DNA from: Anaerolineales bacterium | GTDB lineage: Bacteria > Chloroflexota > Anaerolineae > Anaerolineales > UBA11579 | Assembly: GCA_026129255.1 (NCBI GenBank) | Contig: JAHCIJ010000001.1 | Span: forward strand, 558,001 to 622,000 | DNA length: 64,000 nucleotides | Direction: 5' to 3' | In this document: one piece after another, positions 34,508 through 43,067 of the stretch | How positions within the stretch are numbered: the stretch's first letter is position 1 | Layout of the letters: each line of letters opens with the position of its first letter | Notes under the pieces: generated by a model | Databases searched by the model: none | What the model was told of the DNA's origin: nothing | The model's input: only the letters and a program-made list of their open reading frames with translations | Program-made: the position numbers and the translations under genes

Positions 34508-35491
34508 CTATAGCTCGCCGTTGTCTTTGAACCAAGCCAGCGAGTCTCGCACCGTGTCTGCGAAGGGGCGTGCTACTAGGCCAAGCTCGCTCTCGGCTTT
34601 GGCAGTGTTGTAGGGCTGCCAGCGGCGGATGCTGCGCAGGTGGTTGGCCGGCAGCGGGATGGCAGGGATGCGGTCGCCCAGCCACACTACCGGGTCTACC
34701 AGCCACAGCGGTATGGCGAAGCGCGGCGGACGCTGCCCAGTGACCTGTGCAACGATAATGAAAGTATCTTTTAGAGAGAGGTTGTGCCCGCCTAGAATGT
34801 AGCGTTCGCCCGGGCGGCCCTTAACCGCAGCCTGGATGTGAGCATCTGCTACATCACGCACATCCACTACATTGGCTTCGGCTGGCAGCCAGGCAACGAA
34901 GTAGCCTTTAGCGGCGAGGATGAGCAGGCTGCCCAGCGTCTTGTTCAGGTCGCCAGGGCCGAAGACCGCCGTGGGGTTGGTGACCACCACTTCCAACTGC
35001 GGCCCGTTGGCGGCCAAGGCTACCTGTTCCATCAAGATCTTAGTTTCAAAGTAGGCGCTTTCAGGGAAATCGCCCAGTTGGTAGACATCGCGCTCGTCGG
35101 CCAGGCGGCCGGCGCCTGGCGGCAGGTTTGCAATACAGAACAGCGCCGAGGTATACACCATGCGGCGTACCCCGGCCGTCTTGGCGGCGGCCAGCACGGT
35201 TTCCATCTCGGCTCGCGCCGCGTCCAGGTGCTGTTGGCGGGTGCGCTGGCGCTCGCGGCGTGGGTAGTAGGCTGCGGCGTGGAAGAGCGTGTCTACGCCT
35301 TCCAGGGCGCGCTGCAAGCTGTCTGCGTCGTTGAGGTCACCCTCCATCCATTCGATCGGGCTGTCTGGGCTGAGGTGGCCGGTGCGGCCAGCCGTGCGGC
35401 GCAGGCCGCGCACCTGCCAGCCCTGCGCCAGGGCGGCCTGCGCAATGTGGCCGCCGATGAAGCCAGTGGCTCCTGTGACGAGTACTTTCAT
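34508..35491 (-). CDS. NAD-dependent epimerase/dehydratase (extended SDR)
   Basis: A 327-residue SDR-type enzyme. It has nucleotide-binding VTGATGFIGGHIAQAAL, FHAAAYY, and active-site Tyr-x-x-x-Lys in AYFETK. Related proteins act on nucleotide sugars or hydroxy-ketones; some are called hopanoid-associated sugar epimerases. The next gene is plsY, 17 bases downstream. A TATAAT box ends seven bases before the ATG. Confidence 0.87.
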   Translation of the reverse strand: MKVLVTGATGFIGGHIAQAALAQGWQVRGLRRTAGRTGHLSPDSPIEWMEGDLNDADSLQRALEGVDTLFHAAAYYPRRERQRTRQQHLDAARAEMETVLAAAKTAGVRRMVYTSALFCIANLPPGAGRLADERDVYQLGDFPESAYFETKILMEQVALAANGPQLEVVVTNPTAVFGPGDLNKTLGSLLILAAKGYFVAWLPAEANVVDVRDVADAHIQAAVKGRPGERYILGGHNLSLKDTFIIVAQVTGQRPPRFAIPLWLVDPVVWLGDRIPAIPLPANHLRSIRRWQPYNTAKAESELGLVARPFADTVRDSLAWFKDNGEL

Positions 35492-35498
35492 GGGTTGG

Positions 35499-35504
35499 AT
35501 TATA
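35499..35504 (-). promoter_or_regulatory. -10 box of the epimerase-plsY operon
   Basis: Perfect TATAAT on the minus strand, seven bases before the epimerase ATG, so a leaderless transcript is predicted. Confidence 0.55.
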
Positions 35505-35571
35505 GGCGATGCAGTGTTTGAAGACGGTGTGTTGCACTAACGGGCTAGTTTAGAATTTACTTCACTCCATA

Positions 35572-35955
35572 ATGACCCGCGAAATCGTCGCCGCCCTGCT
35601 TATTCGATCCAACAAGATCTTGCTTGGCCATCGCACTCCGGATAGAGCCTTCTACCCAGATGTATGGGACATCTTCGGCGGGCATATTGAGCTGGGTGAG
35701 ACCCAAGCGCAGACCCTTGTGCGGGAACTAAAAGAGGAGCTAGGAATTCTCGCTACGGAGTGGCAGTTTCTTGAAACTATGCCGCTGCCAAGCGCGTCGT
35801 TACATCTCTACCTTGTCTCCGAGTGGGATGGCGAGCCAGCAAATGTGCAGCTCGAAGAGCATGAGCGTATCGAGTGGTTTTCGCTCGAAGAAGCAGTGCA
35901 ACTAAAACTTGCGGATGCAAGTTTTCCAGCTTTATTTGCCAGGCATCTTATATAA
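35572..35955 (+). CDS. Nudix hydrolase (MutT-like)
   Basis: A 127-residue protein with a complete Nudix box, GGHIELGETQAQTLVRELKEELG (about residues 36-58). It hydrolyses nucleoside diphosphate-linked compounds such as damaged nucleotides. TAGAAT at 35551-35556 could be its -10 box. No ribosome-binding site is seen. The stop lies eight bases before the convergent fluoride antiporter gene ends. Confidence 0.9.
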   Translation: MTREIVAALLIRSNKILLGHRTPDRAFYPDVWDIFGGHIELGETQAQTLVRELKEELGILATEWQFLETMPLPSASLHLYLVSEWDGEPANVQLEEHERIEWFSLEEAVQLKLADASFPALFARHLI

Positions 35956-35962
35956 CCAGCCA

Positions 35963-37300
35963 CTACGTGTTGCGTGGGGAGTCGCTTCCACGGCGCCGCT
36001 CAGCTATGGCTTGCAGGCTTTCACCCTCCTGCACATCTGCGCCGGTGGCCTTGGGGGAATCGATGCGTTGTGTACTGTAGATGCCGCGATGGCCAGACGT
36101 TAGATAAGCGATCACGCAGCCCAGCACGATGTAGGCGGCCGAGCCGCCGCCGAACAGCTCGAGCGCCATGATGGCGCTGGCCAGGGGCGCGTTGCTGGCG
36201 CCAGCGAATACGGCCACAAAACCGATGGCCGCCATGAAGGCGGGATCCACGTTCAGCAAAGTGCCCAAGGTATAGCCAAGCGTCGAACCGATCACGAACA
36301 GCGGGGTAACCTCGCCACCCAGGAAGCCCGAGCCCAGCGTGATGGCGGTGAAAACCAGCTTGATGAGAAATGCCAGCCAGAACACACCGCTGCCGTTCAT
36401 GCTGTCCAGGATGAGTGGAATGCTGAGCCCGAGATAGTCATGCGTGTTTAGCAACCAGACCAGGGCGATGATGATGAGGCCGCCGATCAATGGCCGCAGG
36501 GGCGGATAGGGCACGCCGCGCGCGTAGAGTTGCTTGATGGCATGAGTGAGTTCAACGAACACGGTGCTGGTCAGCCCGAAGCAGATGCCAGCCAGGGCGA
36601 TCTTGAGCAACAAAACTGGCTCCAATCCCAGCGCTTGCATCAGAGGATAGTGGGTGTGCCCAATGCCCCACAGCCGCGTGGTCATATCTCCTGCATAAGC
36701 CGCCGCCAGGCAGGGCACCATGGCTGTATAGCGGATGCGCCCCACGCTGAGCACCTCCATGCCGAAGATGAAGCCCGCCACTGGCGTGCCGAAGACGGAC
36801 GCGAAGCCGCCGCTGATGCCCGCCATGAGCAGCATGCGCCGGTCATCTGCATTCAGGCGCAAGGTGCTGCGTAGGGTGCGCTGCAGCGTATCCGCCAGGC
36901 TGGCGCCCATTTGGATGGCGGTGCCTTCGCGCCCGGCCGAGCCGCCGAACAGGTGCGTGATCACAGTGCCCGCAAGCACCAGTGGCGCCATGCGCAAAGA
37001 AATAGGCGATTGGTTGGAATGTACTTCCTCGATGACCAAGTTGTTGCCTTGGGATGCAGAGCCGCCAAAACGGTAGTACACCCAGCCTACTGCCAACCCG
37101 GCCAGCGGCAGCAGGTAGAGCAGGTCCGGGTTTGCCAGCCGCGAGTTGGTGGCCCAATCCAGGCTGGCAAGGAAGATGGCCGAAGCCGTGCCGGCCAAAA
37201 CGCCCACCAGGCCGCCCAGCGCAGTCCATTTCACTAGCGTGGCAAGCAGGGTGGCAAAATCCTGCGGGCTGAAGTTGAAGATGCTATTGAATGTCTTCAT
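35963..37300 (-). CDS. CLC-F type fluoride/proton antiporter
   Basis: A 445-residue CLC-fold membrane protein. The gating-glutamate motif reads GREGT (123-127), the version typical of fluoride-specific CLC-F rather than chloride CLC (GREGP). The first anion-site loop reads VHSNQSP instead of GSGIP, also CLC-F-like. GSGFLGGEVTPLF forms the later selectivity loop. ATG at 37300 with AAGGAG upstream is the likely start. It exports fluoride in exchange for protons and is preceded by a fluoride riboswitch. Confidence 0.9.
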   Translation of the reverse strand: MKTFNSIFNFSPQDFATLLATLVKWTALGGLVGVLAGTASAIFLASLDWATNSRLANPDLLYLLPLAGLAVGWVYYRFGGSASQGNNLVIEEVHSNQSPISLRMAPLVLAGTVITHLFGGSAGREGTAIQMGASLADTLQRTLRSTLRLNADDRRMLLMAGISGGFASVFGTPVAGFIFGMEVLSVGRIRYTAMVPCLAAAYAGDMTTRLWGIGHTHYPLMQALGLEPVLLLKIALAGICFGLTSTVFVELTHAIKQLYARGVPYPPLRPLIGGLIIIALVWLLNTHDYLGLSIPLILDSMNGSGVFWLAFLIKLVFTAITLGSGFLGGEVTPLFVIGSTLGYTLGTLLNVDPAFMAAIGFVAVFAGASNAPLASAIMALELFGGGSAAYIVLGCVIAYLTSGHRGIYSTQRIDSPKATGADVQEGESLQAIAERRRGSDSPRNT

Positions 37301-37314
37301 ATGCTCCTTAACAA

Positions 37315-37348
37315 CAAAAAAGCTTCTACCCATGGGTGGGTAGAAGCT
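37315..37348 (-). terminator. Expression-platform terminator of the fluoride riboswitch
   Basis: Minus strand AGCTTCTACCCA/TGGGTAGAAGCT hairpin followed by TTTTTTG. Its first arm is the 3' strand of the aptamer pseudoknot, so fluoride binding should prevent termination. Confidence 0.85.
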
Positions 37349-37400
37349 ATTAACCAAGTTGCGGTATTACGCGAGCCTCATCGCGGGGTGGTTTGACCCA
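37339..37400 (-). promoter_or_regulatory. Fluoride riboswitch aptamer (crcB motif)
   Basis: On the minus strand CGCGATGAGGCTCGCG is followed by TAATACC...GGTTAATAGCTTCTACC. This matches the Thermotoga petrophila fluoride aptamer in layout: GAUGAGGC pairs through GAGGC with GCUUC of the 3' segment, and a short ACC/GGU stem sits between. It controls the adjacent CLC-F gene. Confidence 0.88.
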
Positions 37401-37440
37401 GCCGCAGTATAGCCATTTATGAGTTGAGTAGCAAGGTCTG

Positions 37441-37720
37441 TCCAGCTAAGGGGTGCTAGTTTCTTTGTTGGGATTGCTTCGTGCGCTGCTGCGCAGCGCC
37501 TCGCAATGACGGGCAAGGCCTCTGGATTGCTTCCTGCCTACTGCGTAGCGCCTCACAGTGACGATAGAGCCTAGATTGCTTCGTTCGCGCTGCTTCGCAG
37601 CGCAGCCCTCGCAATGACAGAAGGGCAGTGATGAGAAAACAGGCGACCATCCGGTCGCCTGCTTGTTACTTGTAGTTTAGACAAAGCTTTTTTCTTTGTG
37701 TTCTTTGTGCCTTTGTGGTT
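37441..37720. repeat. Repeat array between fluoride switch and ino1
   Basis: Three GATTGCTTC-family palindromes in the same orientation (37471-37510, 37524-37562, 37573-37618), with inner hairpins such as GCGCTGCTGCGCAGCGC. Then comes a terminator and a family C element CTTTGTGTTCTTTGTGCC (37694-37711). No gene. Confidence 0.75.
37634..37665 (-). terminator. Terminator of ino1
   Basis: CAGGCGACC-ATCC-GGTCGCCTG hairpin followed on the minus strand by TTTTCTC. Confidence 0.75.
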
Positions 37721-37729
37721 CGCTTTAGC

Positions 37730-38830
37730 CTACGCCTGTTCGGTCACGCTCTCGCCAGCGATGAATTGCTCAGTGGTGGTGCGGGCAATATCATCGGTGA
37801 ACTGCTGCGGCGGAGTCTTCATGAAATAGGAAGACGGAGCGATCAGCGGGCCGCCGATGCCGCGGTCCATGGCCAGCTTGGCGCAGCGCACCGCATCGAT
37901 GACCACGCCCGCCGAGTTGGGCGAGTCCCACACTTCCAGCTTGACTTCCATCTGCAGCGGCACATCACCGAAGGCGCGGCCTTCCATGCGGATGTGGCAC
38001 CACTTGCGGTCAGTCAGCCAGGGTACGTAGTCGCTGGGGCCAACGTGCACATCGCCGCCGTCCAGATCATAGGGCAGCATGCTGGTGACGGCGCCTGTCT
38101 TGGAGATCTTCTTGGACTCGAGTCGCTCGCGCTCCAGCATGTTGTAGAAGTCCATGTTGCCGCCAAAGTTCAACTGGTAGGTGCGGTCCAGGTGCACGCC
38201 GCGCTCCACGAACAGACGCGTCAGCGCCCGGTGGGTGATGGTGGCGCCTACCTGGCTCTTGATGTCATCGCCAATGATGGGCACATTGCGCTCGGTGAAG
38301 CGGTCAGCCCAGTAGCCCTGGCTGGCGATGAACACGGGGATGCAGTTCACGAAGCCGACCCCGGCCTCAAGGATTTGCTCCACGTACCACTTGGTGGCCA
38401 TTTCAGAACCCACCGGCAGGTAACTCACCACGACGTCCGTGCCGGTGTCTTTCAGCACCTTGGCAATATCGGCCGTGGCGCCGGGGGCTTTCTCTACGAC
38501 TTCGCGCAGATACTTGCCCAAACCATCATGGGTCATGCCGCGTTGCACTTCCACACCCAGGTGGGGCACATCGGCAAACTTGATGGTGTTGTTAGGGTAA
38601 GCCCAAATGGCTTCACTCAGGTCTTTGCCAACCTTGGTGGCCACCACGTCAAACGCGGCAGAAAACTCAATGTCGCGAATGTGGTAACCGCCCAGGTTCA
38701 CATGCATCAAGCCAGGCACTTCGTCCGTGTCGGCTGCGTTTTGGTAATACTGCACGCCCTGCACGAGAGAATTGGCGCAGTTCCCCACGCCAATGATCGC
38801 AACGCGTACCTTTGAAGAATTCTTTGCCAT
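37730..38830 (-). CDS. ino1: myo-Inositol-1-phosphate synthase
   Basis: A 366-residue NAD-dependent enzyme turning glucose-6-phosphate into inositol-1-phosphate. It has [65 protein letters not shown] and SKKISKT (catalytic Lys region). The size and motifs match the short actinobacterial/archaeal type. AAGGAG precedes the ATG, with TATAAT at 38858-38863. Inositol here could serve phosphatidylinositol-type lipids or compatible solutes. Confidence 0.95.
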   Translation of the reverse strand: MAKNSSKVRVAIIGVGNCANSLVQGVQYYQNAADTDEVPGLMHVNLGGYHIRDIEFSAAFDVVATKVGKDLSEAIWAYPNNTIKFADVPHLGVEVQRGMTHDGLGKYLREVVEKAPGATADIAKVLKDTGTDVVVSYLPVGSEMATKWYVEQILEAGVGFVNCIPVFIASQGYWADRFTERNVPIIGDDIKSQVGATITHRALTRLFVERGVHLDRTYQLNFGGNMDFYNMLERERLESKKISKTGAVTSMLPYDLDGGDVHVGPSDYVPWLTDRKWCHIRMEGRAFGDVPLQMEVKLEVWDSPNSAGVVIDAVRCAKLAMDRGIGGPLIAPSSYFMKTPPQQFTDDIARTTTEQFIAGESVTEQA

Positions 38831-38889
38831 GCTTTCTCCTTTGCAACGTCTGAGCGGATTATATACCTTTGGAATCCTTCGTGCAGCGC

Positions 38890-39279
38890 TCAGCCCAGGG
38901 AAGGCAGAGCGAGAGCGATCAGAGTAAGCGGCACGGCTACCAACAACCCTTTGAGTTGTACGCGCAGCGCTTGCCGCCGCACTTGAGCAAGCTCGTTGGC
39001 ATCTTCAATCTTTTCTGTCGTATCGCCCAGTTTGCGCACACCCTGCGCGGCAAAGCCTACACAGGTCTTATCCAACCACTGGAAAAAGCTGGAGCCTGCA
39101 CCCCAGAAAAGCAGCAAGAGCGGCAGCCGCCACAGGCGATCTGTGCCGGTTGCAACCAGGATGGCCAGTATGGCCAGGCCAAAGCCAAATGCCAGCACGG
39201 CAAAGCCAAGACGTTTGCGCCGTTCTGCTGTGCTGATGTTGGGGATGCATACTTCGCTGGCGGTCTGTTGTATGTTCAC
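38890..39279 (-). CDS. Small membrane protein of unknown function
   Basis: A 129-residue protein not recognised. A hydrophilic N-terminus ([23 protein letters not shown]) is followed by two adjacent membrane helices (about residues 25-60), a charged central stretch [18 protein letters not shown] and a C-terminal helix. GTG at 39279 is chosen because AAGGAG lies eight bases before it; the frame extends upstream only to a TTG without a ribosome-binding site. It diverges from the DinB gene. Confidence 0.6.
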   Translation of the reverse strand: MNIQQTASEVCIPNISTAERRKRLGFAVLAFGFGLAILAILVATGTDRLWRLPLLLLFWGAGSSFFQWLDKTCVGFAAQGVRKLGDTTEKIEDANELAQVRRQALRVQLKGLLVAVPLTLIALALPSLG

Positions 39280-39332
39280 TGCAGTGTCTCCTTCGGTGGC
39301 CAAGCTAGTTACTACTATACCCTTTGGGAACT

Positions 39333-39345
39333 AATGATTATCATT
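39333..39345. promoter_or_regulatory. Palindrome AATGATTATCATT before dinB-like gene
   Basis: A 13-base perfect odd palindrome, half of a classical Fur-box-like sequence, eight bases before the DinB-family ATG. It could be an operator; no Fur gene is in the window. Confidence 0.35.
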
Positions 39346-39352
39346 GGAGTCT

Positions 39353-39910
39353 ATGAACCCACACGCTCTGCCTGAAATACTGGCTGAAATCACGCGTACT
39401 AACCAACTTATCTTCGATTACTTCTCCTCTATCGAAGAGCAGGCATTCTTTGCGCATCCTGCCCACGTATGGTCGCCGGCAGAGAACCTGGCGCACCTCA
39501 GCAAATCTGTGCGGGCGGCCACGCTAGGCCTCAAGATGCCACAAGCCGTCTCCGGCTTGATCTGGGGCGCAGCGGAAAGCCGCAGCTTTGCGCTGCTGGT
39601 GAGCGAGTACCGGCAGGCGCTGGCGGAAGGCGGCGAATCGCCGCCTGAGTTTGTGGCCGAGATCAAAGAGCCTGTGGCGGACAAAGCGGCCACGCGGCAA
39701 GCGATACTGCAGCGCTGGCAGCAGTCTGCCGCCAAGTTGGCGGCGGCCGCCGCCAGCTGGGACGATGCAGACCTGGACAAAGCTCGCGTGCCACACCCCT
39801 TGTTGGGTAAGCTCACCATCCGCGAGCTGTTGTTCTTTACCCTGTATCACAATCTGCATCACATGAATGATGCCCGCAGGCTGTTGGGAGAGGCAGACGT
39901 GGAGGTGTGA
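39353..39910 (+). CDS. DinB-family protein
   Basis: A 185-residue four-helix protein. It has the metal-ligand histidines in WSPAENLAHLSKSVRAA (about residue 40-55) and the C-terminal LLFFTLYHNLHHMNDARRLL. DinB-like proteins are putative metal-dependent thiol S-transferases or stress-induced enzymes. ATG at 39353 has GGAG upstream. The stop overlaps the next start (TGATG). Confidence 0.82.
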   Translation: MNPHALPEILAEITRTNQLIFDYFSSIEEQAFFAHPAHVWSPAENLAHLSKSVRAATLGLKMPQAVSGLIWGAAESRSFALLVSEYRQALAEGGESPPEFVAEIKEPVADKAATRQAILQRWQQSAAKLAAAAASWDDADLDKARVPHPLLGKLTIRELLFFTLYHNLHHMNDARRLLGEADVEV

Positions 39911-40299
39911 TGGTGAACTCTGAGCACGAGCATCGGCTGCAAGATTTTCTGGCGCAGTTTCCTGAATCATTGCAGGCTATTGCGCTGGAATTGCGCGATC
40001 AGATCTTGGACTTAGCGCCAGACGTGATCGAGCAGGTGGACCAAAGTGCACACCTGCTAGGCTACGGCTATGCCGAAACCTACAAGCACCTGATGTGCGT
40101 CATCATTCTGCAGAAGACCTATGTCAATCTCGGCTTCCCGCGCGGTGTGGACTTGGCCGACCCCGAGGCCTTGCTGGAGGGCACCGGCCAGCGCGCCCGG
40201 CACGTCAAGATCTACAGTGTGGAAGACGCCACGTTGCCCGGCGTGCTCTCGCTGATACGCGAGTCGATCGAAATCACGCCTCGCCCGGAGCAAGACTAA
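39910..40299 (+). CDS. DUF1801-domain protein
   Basis: A 129-residue protein of the DUF1801/YdhG-like fold. It has VIEQVDQSAHLLGYGYAETYKHLMCVIILQKTYVNLGFPRGVDL and ends IRESIEITPRP. No function is established. It overlaps the DinB-family gene by one base, so both form an operon that ends at the 40298-40330 terminator. GTG at 39907 or 39913 are alternatives to the ATG. Confidence 0.75.
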   Translation: MVNSEHEHRLQDFLAQFPESLQAIALELRDQILDLAPDVIEQVDQSAHLLGYGYAETYKHLMCVIILQKTYVNLGFPRGVDLADPEALLEGTGQRARHVKIYSVEDATLPGVLSLIRESIEITPRPEQD

Positions 40300-40330
40300 A
40301 ACGGCTGAGATTTCTCAGCCGTTTTCTTTT
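40298..40330. terminator. Bidirectional terminator
   Basis: AAAACGGCTGAGA-TT-TCTCAGCCGTTTTCTTTT lies between the convergent DUF1801 and lipoprotein genes and even overlaps the lipoprotein stop codon. Confidence 0.85.
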
Positions 40331-40910
40331 AGGGCACGATGATGATCACCGAGAGATGGCCGAAGCCTTCCCCGGCGGGATTGGCCAGCGTCCACCAGCC
40401 GGTGTACTCGCCCGGCGCGGTGGGGGCGCGCAGACTGAGCGCGATGTTGCCTATCTCGCCCGCCAGGATGGGCTGCGCCAGCTGCGAGCTGCGGGCGCCA
40501 TCCATGCGGTCGCCGTGGCTGAAGAGCATCTGGTAAGCAGGTGACCAATTGCAGCTGCCCGAGTTGTGCACAGACCAAATCTTAGTGAAGGTGGCGCCGC
40601 CGGTGATGACTTCACCATCCGGGATCGTGACATCTTCGCGGAAAGTCATGATATTGCAATCGTCCGCCGGGCTGGCGGCGGTCAGCGTCATGGTCACTTG
40701 AACCGTAGTCGCCGTGGTGGCTTCAGGGGTTGGGCTAGGCGTGGGGCTGCTTGTAGCCGTTGGGTTCTGCGCGGCCGCCTGGGTAAGCTGACCGGCAAAG
40801 GTGGCGATGGCCTGCACTTCGGCAGCCGCCACCGTAGACTCGAGCTCGGCGGCGCTGGGGCCACAAGCGGCCAGCGTGAGGCCAAGCAGAAAAAGTGGGA
40901 TGCGTTTCAT
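40329..40910 (-). CDS. Lipoprotein with NBR1-type Ig-like domain
   Basis: A 193-residue lipoprotein. The signal peptide ends in LAAC (Cys16). A Thr/Pro/Ser-rich linker (TATSSPTPSPTPE) leads to an Ig-like domain (about 95-193). That domain carries DVTIPDGEVITGGATFTKIWSVHNSGSCNWSPAYQM and APTAPGEYTGWWTLANPAGEGFGHLSV, the pattern of the NBR1/Next-to-BRCA1 Ig-like domain. Probably anchored outside the membrane; binding partner unknown. A tandem paralog lies at 40989-41597. Confidence 0.8.
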   Translation of the reverse strand: MKRIPLFLLGLTLAACGPSAAELESTVAAAEVQAIATFAGQLTQAAAQNPTATSSPTPSPTPEATTATTVQVTMTLTAASPADDCNIMTFREDVTIPDGEVITGGATFTKIWSVHNSGSCNWSPAYQMLFSHGDRMDGARSSQLAQPILAGEIGNIALSLRAPTAPGEYTGWWTLANPAGEGFGHLSVIIIVP

Positions 40911-40936
40911 CGCTTTAGAAATTCTATCCGCTTGAA

Positions 40937-40975
40937 CAAAAACACCGCTGGCAGCCTGCCCAGCGGTGTTTTTTC
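40937..40975 (-). terminator. Terminator between NBR1-Ig lipoprotein genes
   Basis: AACACCGCTGG/CCAGCGGTGTT hairpin with T-runs on both strands. It ends the upstream lipoprotein gene, so the two paralogs are separate units. Confidence 0.8.
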
Positions 40976-40988
40976 GTCTTTAGATGTA

Positions 40989-41597
40989 CTAGGGAACCTT
41001 GATCTCTACATAGAGATAGCCAAACGCCTGGCCGCTGGCATCCACCAGCGCCCAGTGGCCAACATACTCGCCAGCCGTGGCGGGGGCAACCAGGGCAACA
41101 GAGACGCTGCCAGTGCTGCCCACGGTGATGGCGGCGGGCAGCGGGTTGCTAGTGGGGCCACCCATTTGGTCACCATGGCTGAAGGCCAGTTGAAAAGCCG
41201 TGCTCCATTCACAGGTGCCGGAATTTTGCACAGACCAGGTCTTGGTGAAGGCAGTGCCCGCGGCAACTTCTTCGCCATCGGGGATGGTGACATCCGAGAC
41301 GAAGGTCATGCCGCCACAACTGGTCGTCCCCGTTCCGGTGCCAGTCCCGGTTCCACCGCTAGGCACGGTCGCAGACACCTGCAGTGTCGGCGTAGGTTCC
41401 AGGGTGGGGGTCGGCATCAGGGTGGGAGTGGCCGAAGGATTGGCCAGGGCAAATTCAGTGAGTTGGACGTAGGCGGTTGAAACGGCATTGGTCTCGGCTG
41501 CTACCACGGTAAGCTGAATGTCGGCTTCCGAGATGCCACAGGCGGCCAGCGCGAGTGCCAGCACGAGCAGAGGGAGAATAATTTGGCGTTTCATCAT
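40989..41597 (-). CDS. Lipoprotein with NBR1-type Ig-like domain (paralog)
   Basis: A 202-residue lipoprotein with lipobox LAAC and a linker rich in TPTLMPTPTLEPTPT and GTGTGTGTGT. The Ig-like domain has DVTIPDGEEVAAGTAFTKTWSVQNSGTCEWSTAFQL and ends VALVAPATAGEYVGHWALVDASGQAFGYLYVEIKVP. Clear tandem duplicate of the neighbour, with the domain better conserved than the linker. Cys residues before and inside the domain may pair. The start could be either of two adjacent ATG codons. Confidence 0.8.
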   Translation of the reverse strand: MMKRQIILPLLVLALALAACGISEADIQLTVVAAETNAVSTAYVQLTEFALANPSATPTLMPTPTLEPTPTLQVSATVPSGGTGTGTGTGTTSCGGMTFVSDVTIPDGEEVAAGTAFTKTWSVQNSGTCEWSTAFQLAFSHGDQMGGPTSNPLPAAITVGSTGSVSVALVAPATAGEYVGHWALVDASGQAFGYLYVEIKVP

Positions 41598-41654
41598 GTA
41601 CAGAATTCTATCCCCGTGTAAGCAGCTTTCGCTGTACTCATCTTACGCTCAGGA

Positions 41655-42902
41655 TCAATGGTCTCCGGCCAGGTTGGCTTTCTCCCTCTCGATGGCGCGG
41701 TTGCCGACCAGGCGGTAGGTGAACGCAGTCGCCACCAGGATGAGAATGCCGCCGACCCAGTAGGGAGTGCCCAGGCCATACTGGCGCGCCAGCAGGCCGC
41801 CCGCCAGGCTGCCCAGCGGCGCCGCGCCGATGACGATGAAGCGATACACGCTGGTCACGCGGCCTAGCAGATCGTCTGGGATCAGGGTTTGGCGCAGCGC
41901 CAGGATGAGCGTGACGCTCAAAGTCACTGAGAATGAGTTGGCCGCCAGCATCACGGCGGCAATGGCTGTGTTGTAGGTGACCCCCAGCACGAGGAAGGCC
42001 AGCCCGGTCAACGTGATCGACAGGATAATGATGCGCCCGGTGCCGTAGCGCTGTCCGGCGCGGCCGGCTGCCACCGCGCCCAGCAGGCCGCCCAGCGCGC
42101 CTACCGAGATCAGCAGGCCATAGCCCACTTCGCTCAGCCCCAGGCGGTCTTGTGCGTACAAGACCAGCAACGAATAGCCAGCGGTAAAGACCAGGTTCTG
42201 CAGCGTCACCAAAAAGGCCAGCGCCCGCAGCATGCGGCTACCCCAAAACCAGCGGAAGCCTTCCCAGATCTCAGCAAGCATGCGGCTGGCCGCGCCCGGT
42301 TGGCGGCGGGCGCGGTACTCGCCCGGCAGGGTGCCCATCAGCGTGGCTGAGCCGCCATAGGCCAGGCCGCTGATGAGGAAGGCCAGCGGCGGGAACAGCG
42401 TGAAGATGAAGCTGCCCGCCGGCGGGCCAACCAGCTCGTTGGCCACGGTGGTGGTGGCGAACAAACGGCCATTGGCGCGCTCCAACTGCTCCTGGCTGAC
42501 CACGCGCGGCAGAATAGCAAACGAGGCATTGTCTACGAACGGTTCTAGCGTGCCGAGCAGGAAGAAGAACACATACATGCCGTAGATGTTGAGCACACCG
42601 TAGTAGGTGCTCACGCCCAAGGCCAGGATGAGTGCGCCGCGGATGGCATTCCCCGCGGCGATGATGCGCTTGCGGTCCAGGCGGTCTACGATGGCGCCGC
42701 TGGGCAGCGAGAACAGCAGCCAGGGCAGGCGCTGGGCGATCACCAGGCCGGAGATCAGCAGCGGGTCACGCGTCAGCGTGGCGGCCAAGAGCGGCCCGGC
42801 GGAGAGCCACACGCCATCCGCCAGGTTGGATGCGAAGGAGGCTTGCCACAGGCGCAGAAATTTTGCGCCCAGGGCGTTCATTTGTTGCAAGGGGTTCTTC
42901 AT
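41655..42902 (-). CDS. MFS transporter, EntS/MFS_3-like
   Basis: A 415-residue twelve-helix exporter-like protein. It has FASNLADGVWLSAGPLLAATLTRDP, motif A SLPSGAIVDRLDRKRIIAAGNAIRG, and later ISVGALGGLLGAVAAGRAGQRYG. ATG at 42902 begins the family-typical MKNPLQQM; the longer upstream frame crosses a terminator hairpin. Substrate unknown; MFS_3 members often export siderophores, drugs or macrolides. Confidence 0.85.
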   Translation of the reverse strand: MKNPLQQMNALGAKFLRLWQASFASNLADGVWLSAGPLLAATLTRDPLLISGLVIAQRLPWLLFSLPSGAIVDRLDRKRIIAAGNAIRGALILALGVSTYYGVLNIYGMYVFFFLLGTLEPFVDNASFAILPRVVSQEQLERANGRLFATTTVANELVGPPAGSFIFTLFPPLAFLISGLAYGGSATLMGTLPGEYRARRQPGAASRMLAEIWEGFRWFWGSRMLRALAFLVTLQNLVFTAGYSLLVLYAQDRLGLSEVGYGLLISVGALGGLLGAVAAGRAGQRYGTGRIIILSITLTGLAFLVLGVTYNTAIAAVMLAANSFSVTLSVTLILALRQTLIPDDLLGRVTSVYRFIVIGAAPLGSLAGGLLARQYGLGTPYWVGGILILVATAFTYRLVGNRAIEREKANLAGDH

Positions 42903-43011
42903 GGTTGTTGTGTGCGCATAAAAGGCGGCCTGCACAGAAGCACAGGCCGGTGAGTTTCGTGGTGGTAGCAGTGTGCCGAGTATAGCCCTTTCTTGCTCAA
43001 ATCTCCAAAAG

Positions 43012-43045
43012 AAAGAGTGCAGCCTGCATGCAGGCTGCACTCTTT
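43012..43045 (-). terminator. Terminator of the M32 peptidase gene
   Basis: AAAGAGTGCAGCCTG/CAGGCTGCACTCTTT hairpin, followed on the minus strand by CTTTTGG. Confidence 0.8.
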
Positions 43046-43067
43046 ACGGAGGAGCTTGGGGTGGCGA

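Noticed and set aside
37471..37618. CRISPR-like array
   Set aside because: The three repeats are palindromic and diverged, with adjacent copies only 10-13 bases apart; no cas genes. They belong to a dispersed repeat family.
37715..38815. 366-codon open frame on the + strand opposite ino1
   Set aside because: It mirrors ino1 exactly in length, has no family motif and a His/Ala/Val-rich composition typical of antisense frames of GC-rich genes.
42903..43040. 46-codon N-terminal extension of the MFS gene
   Set aside because: It crosses a terminator hairpin and has no similarity to MFS N-termini; ATG at 42902 begins the family pattern.
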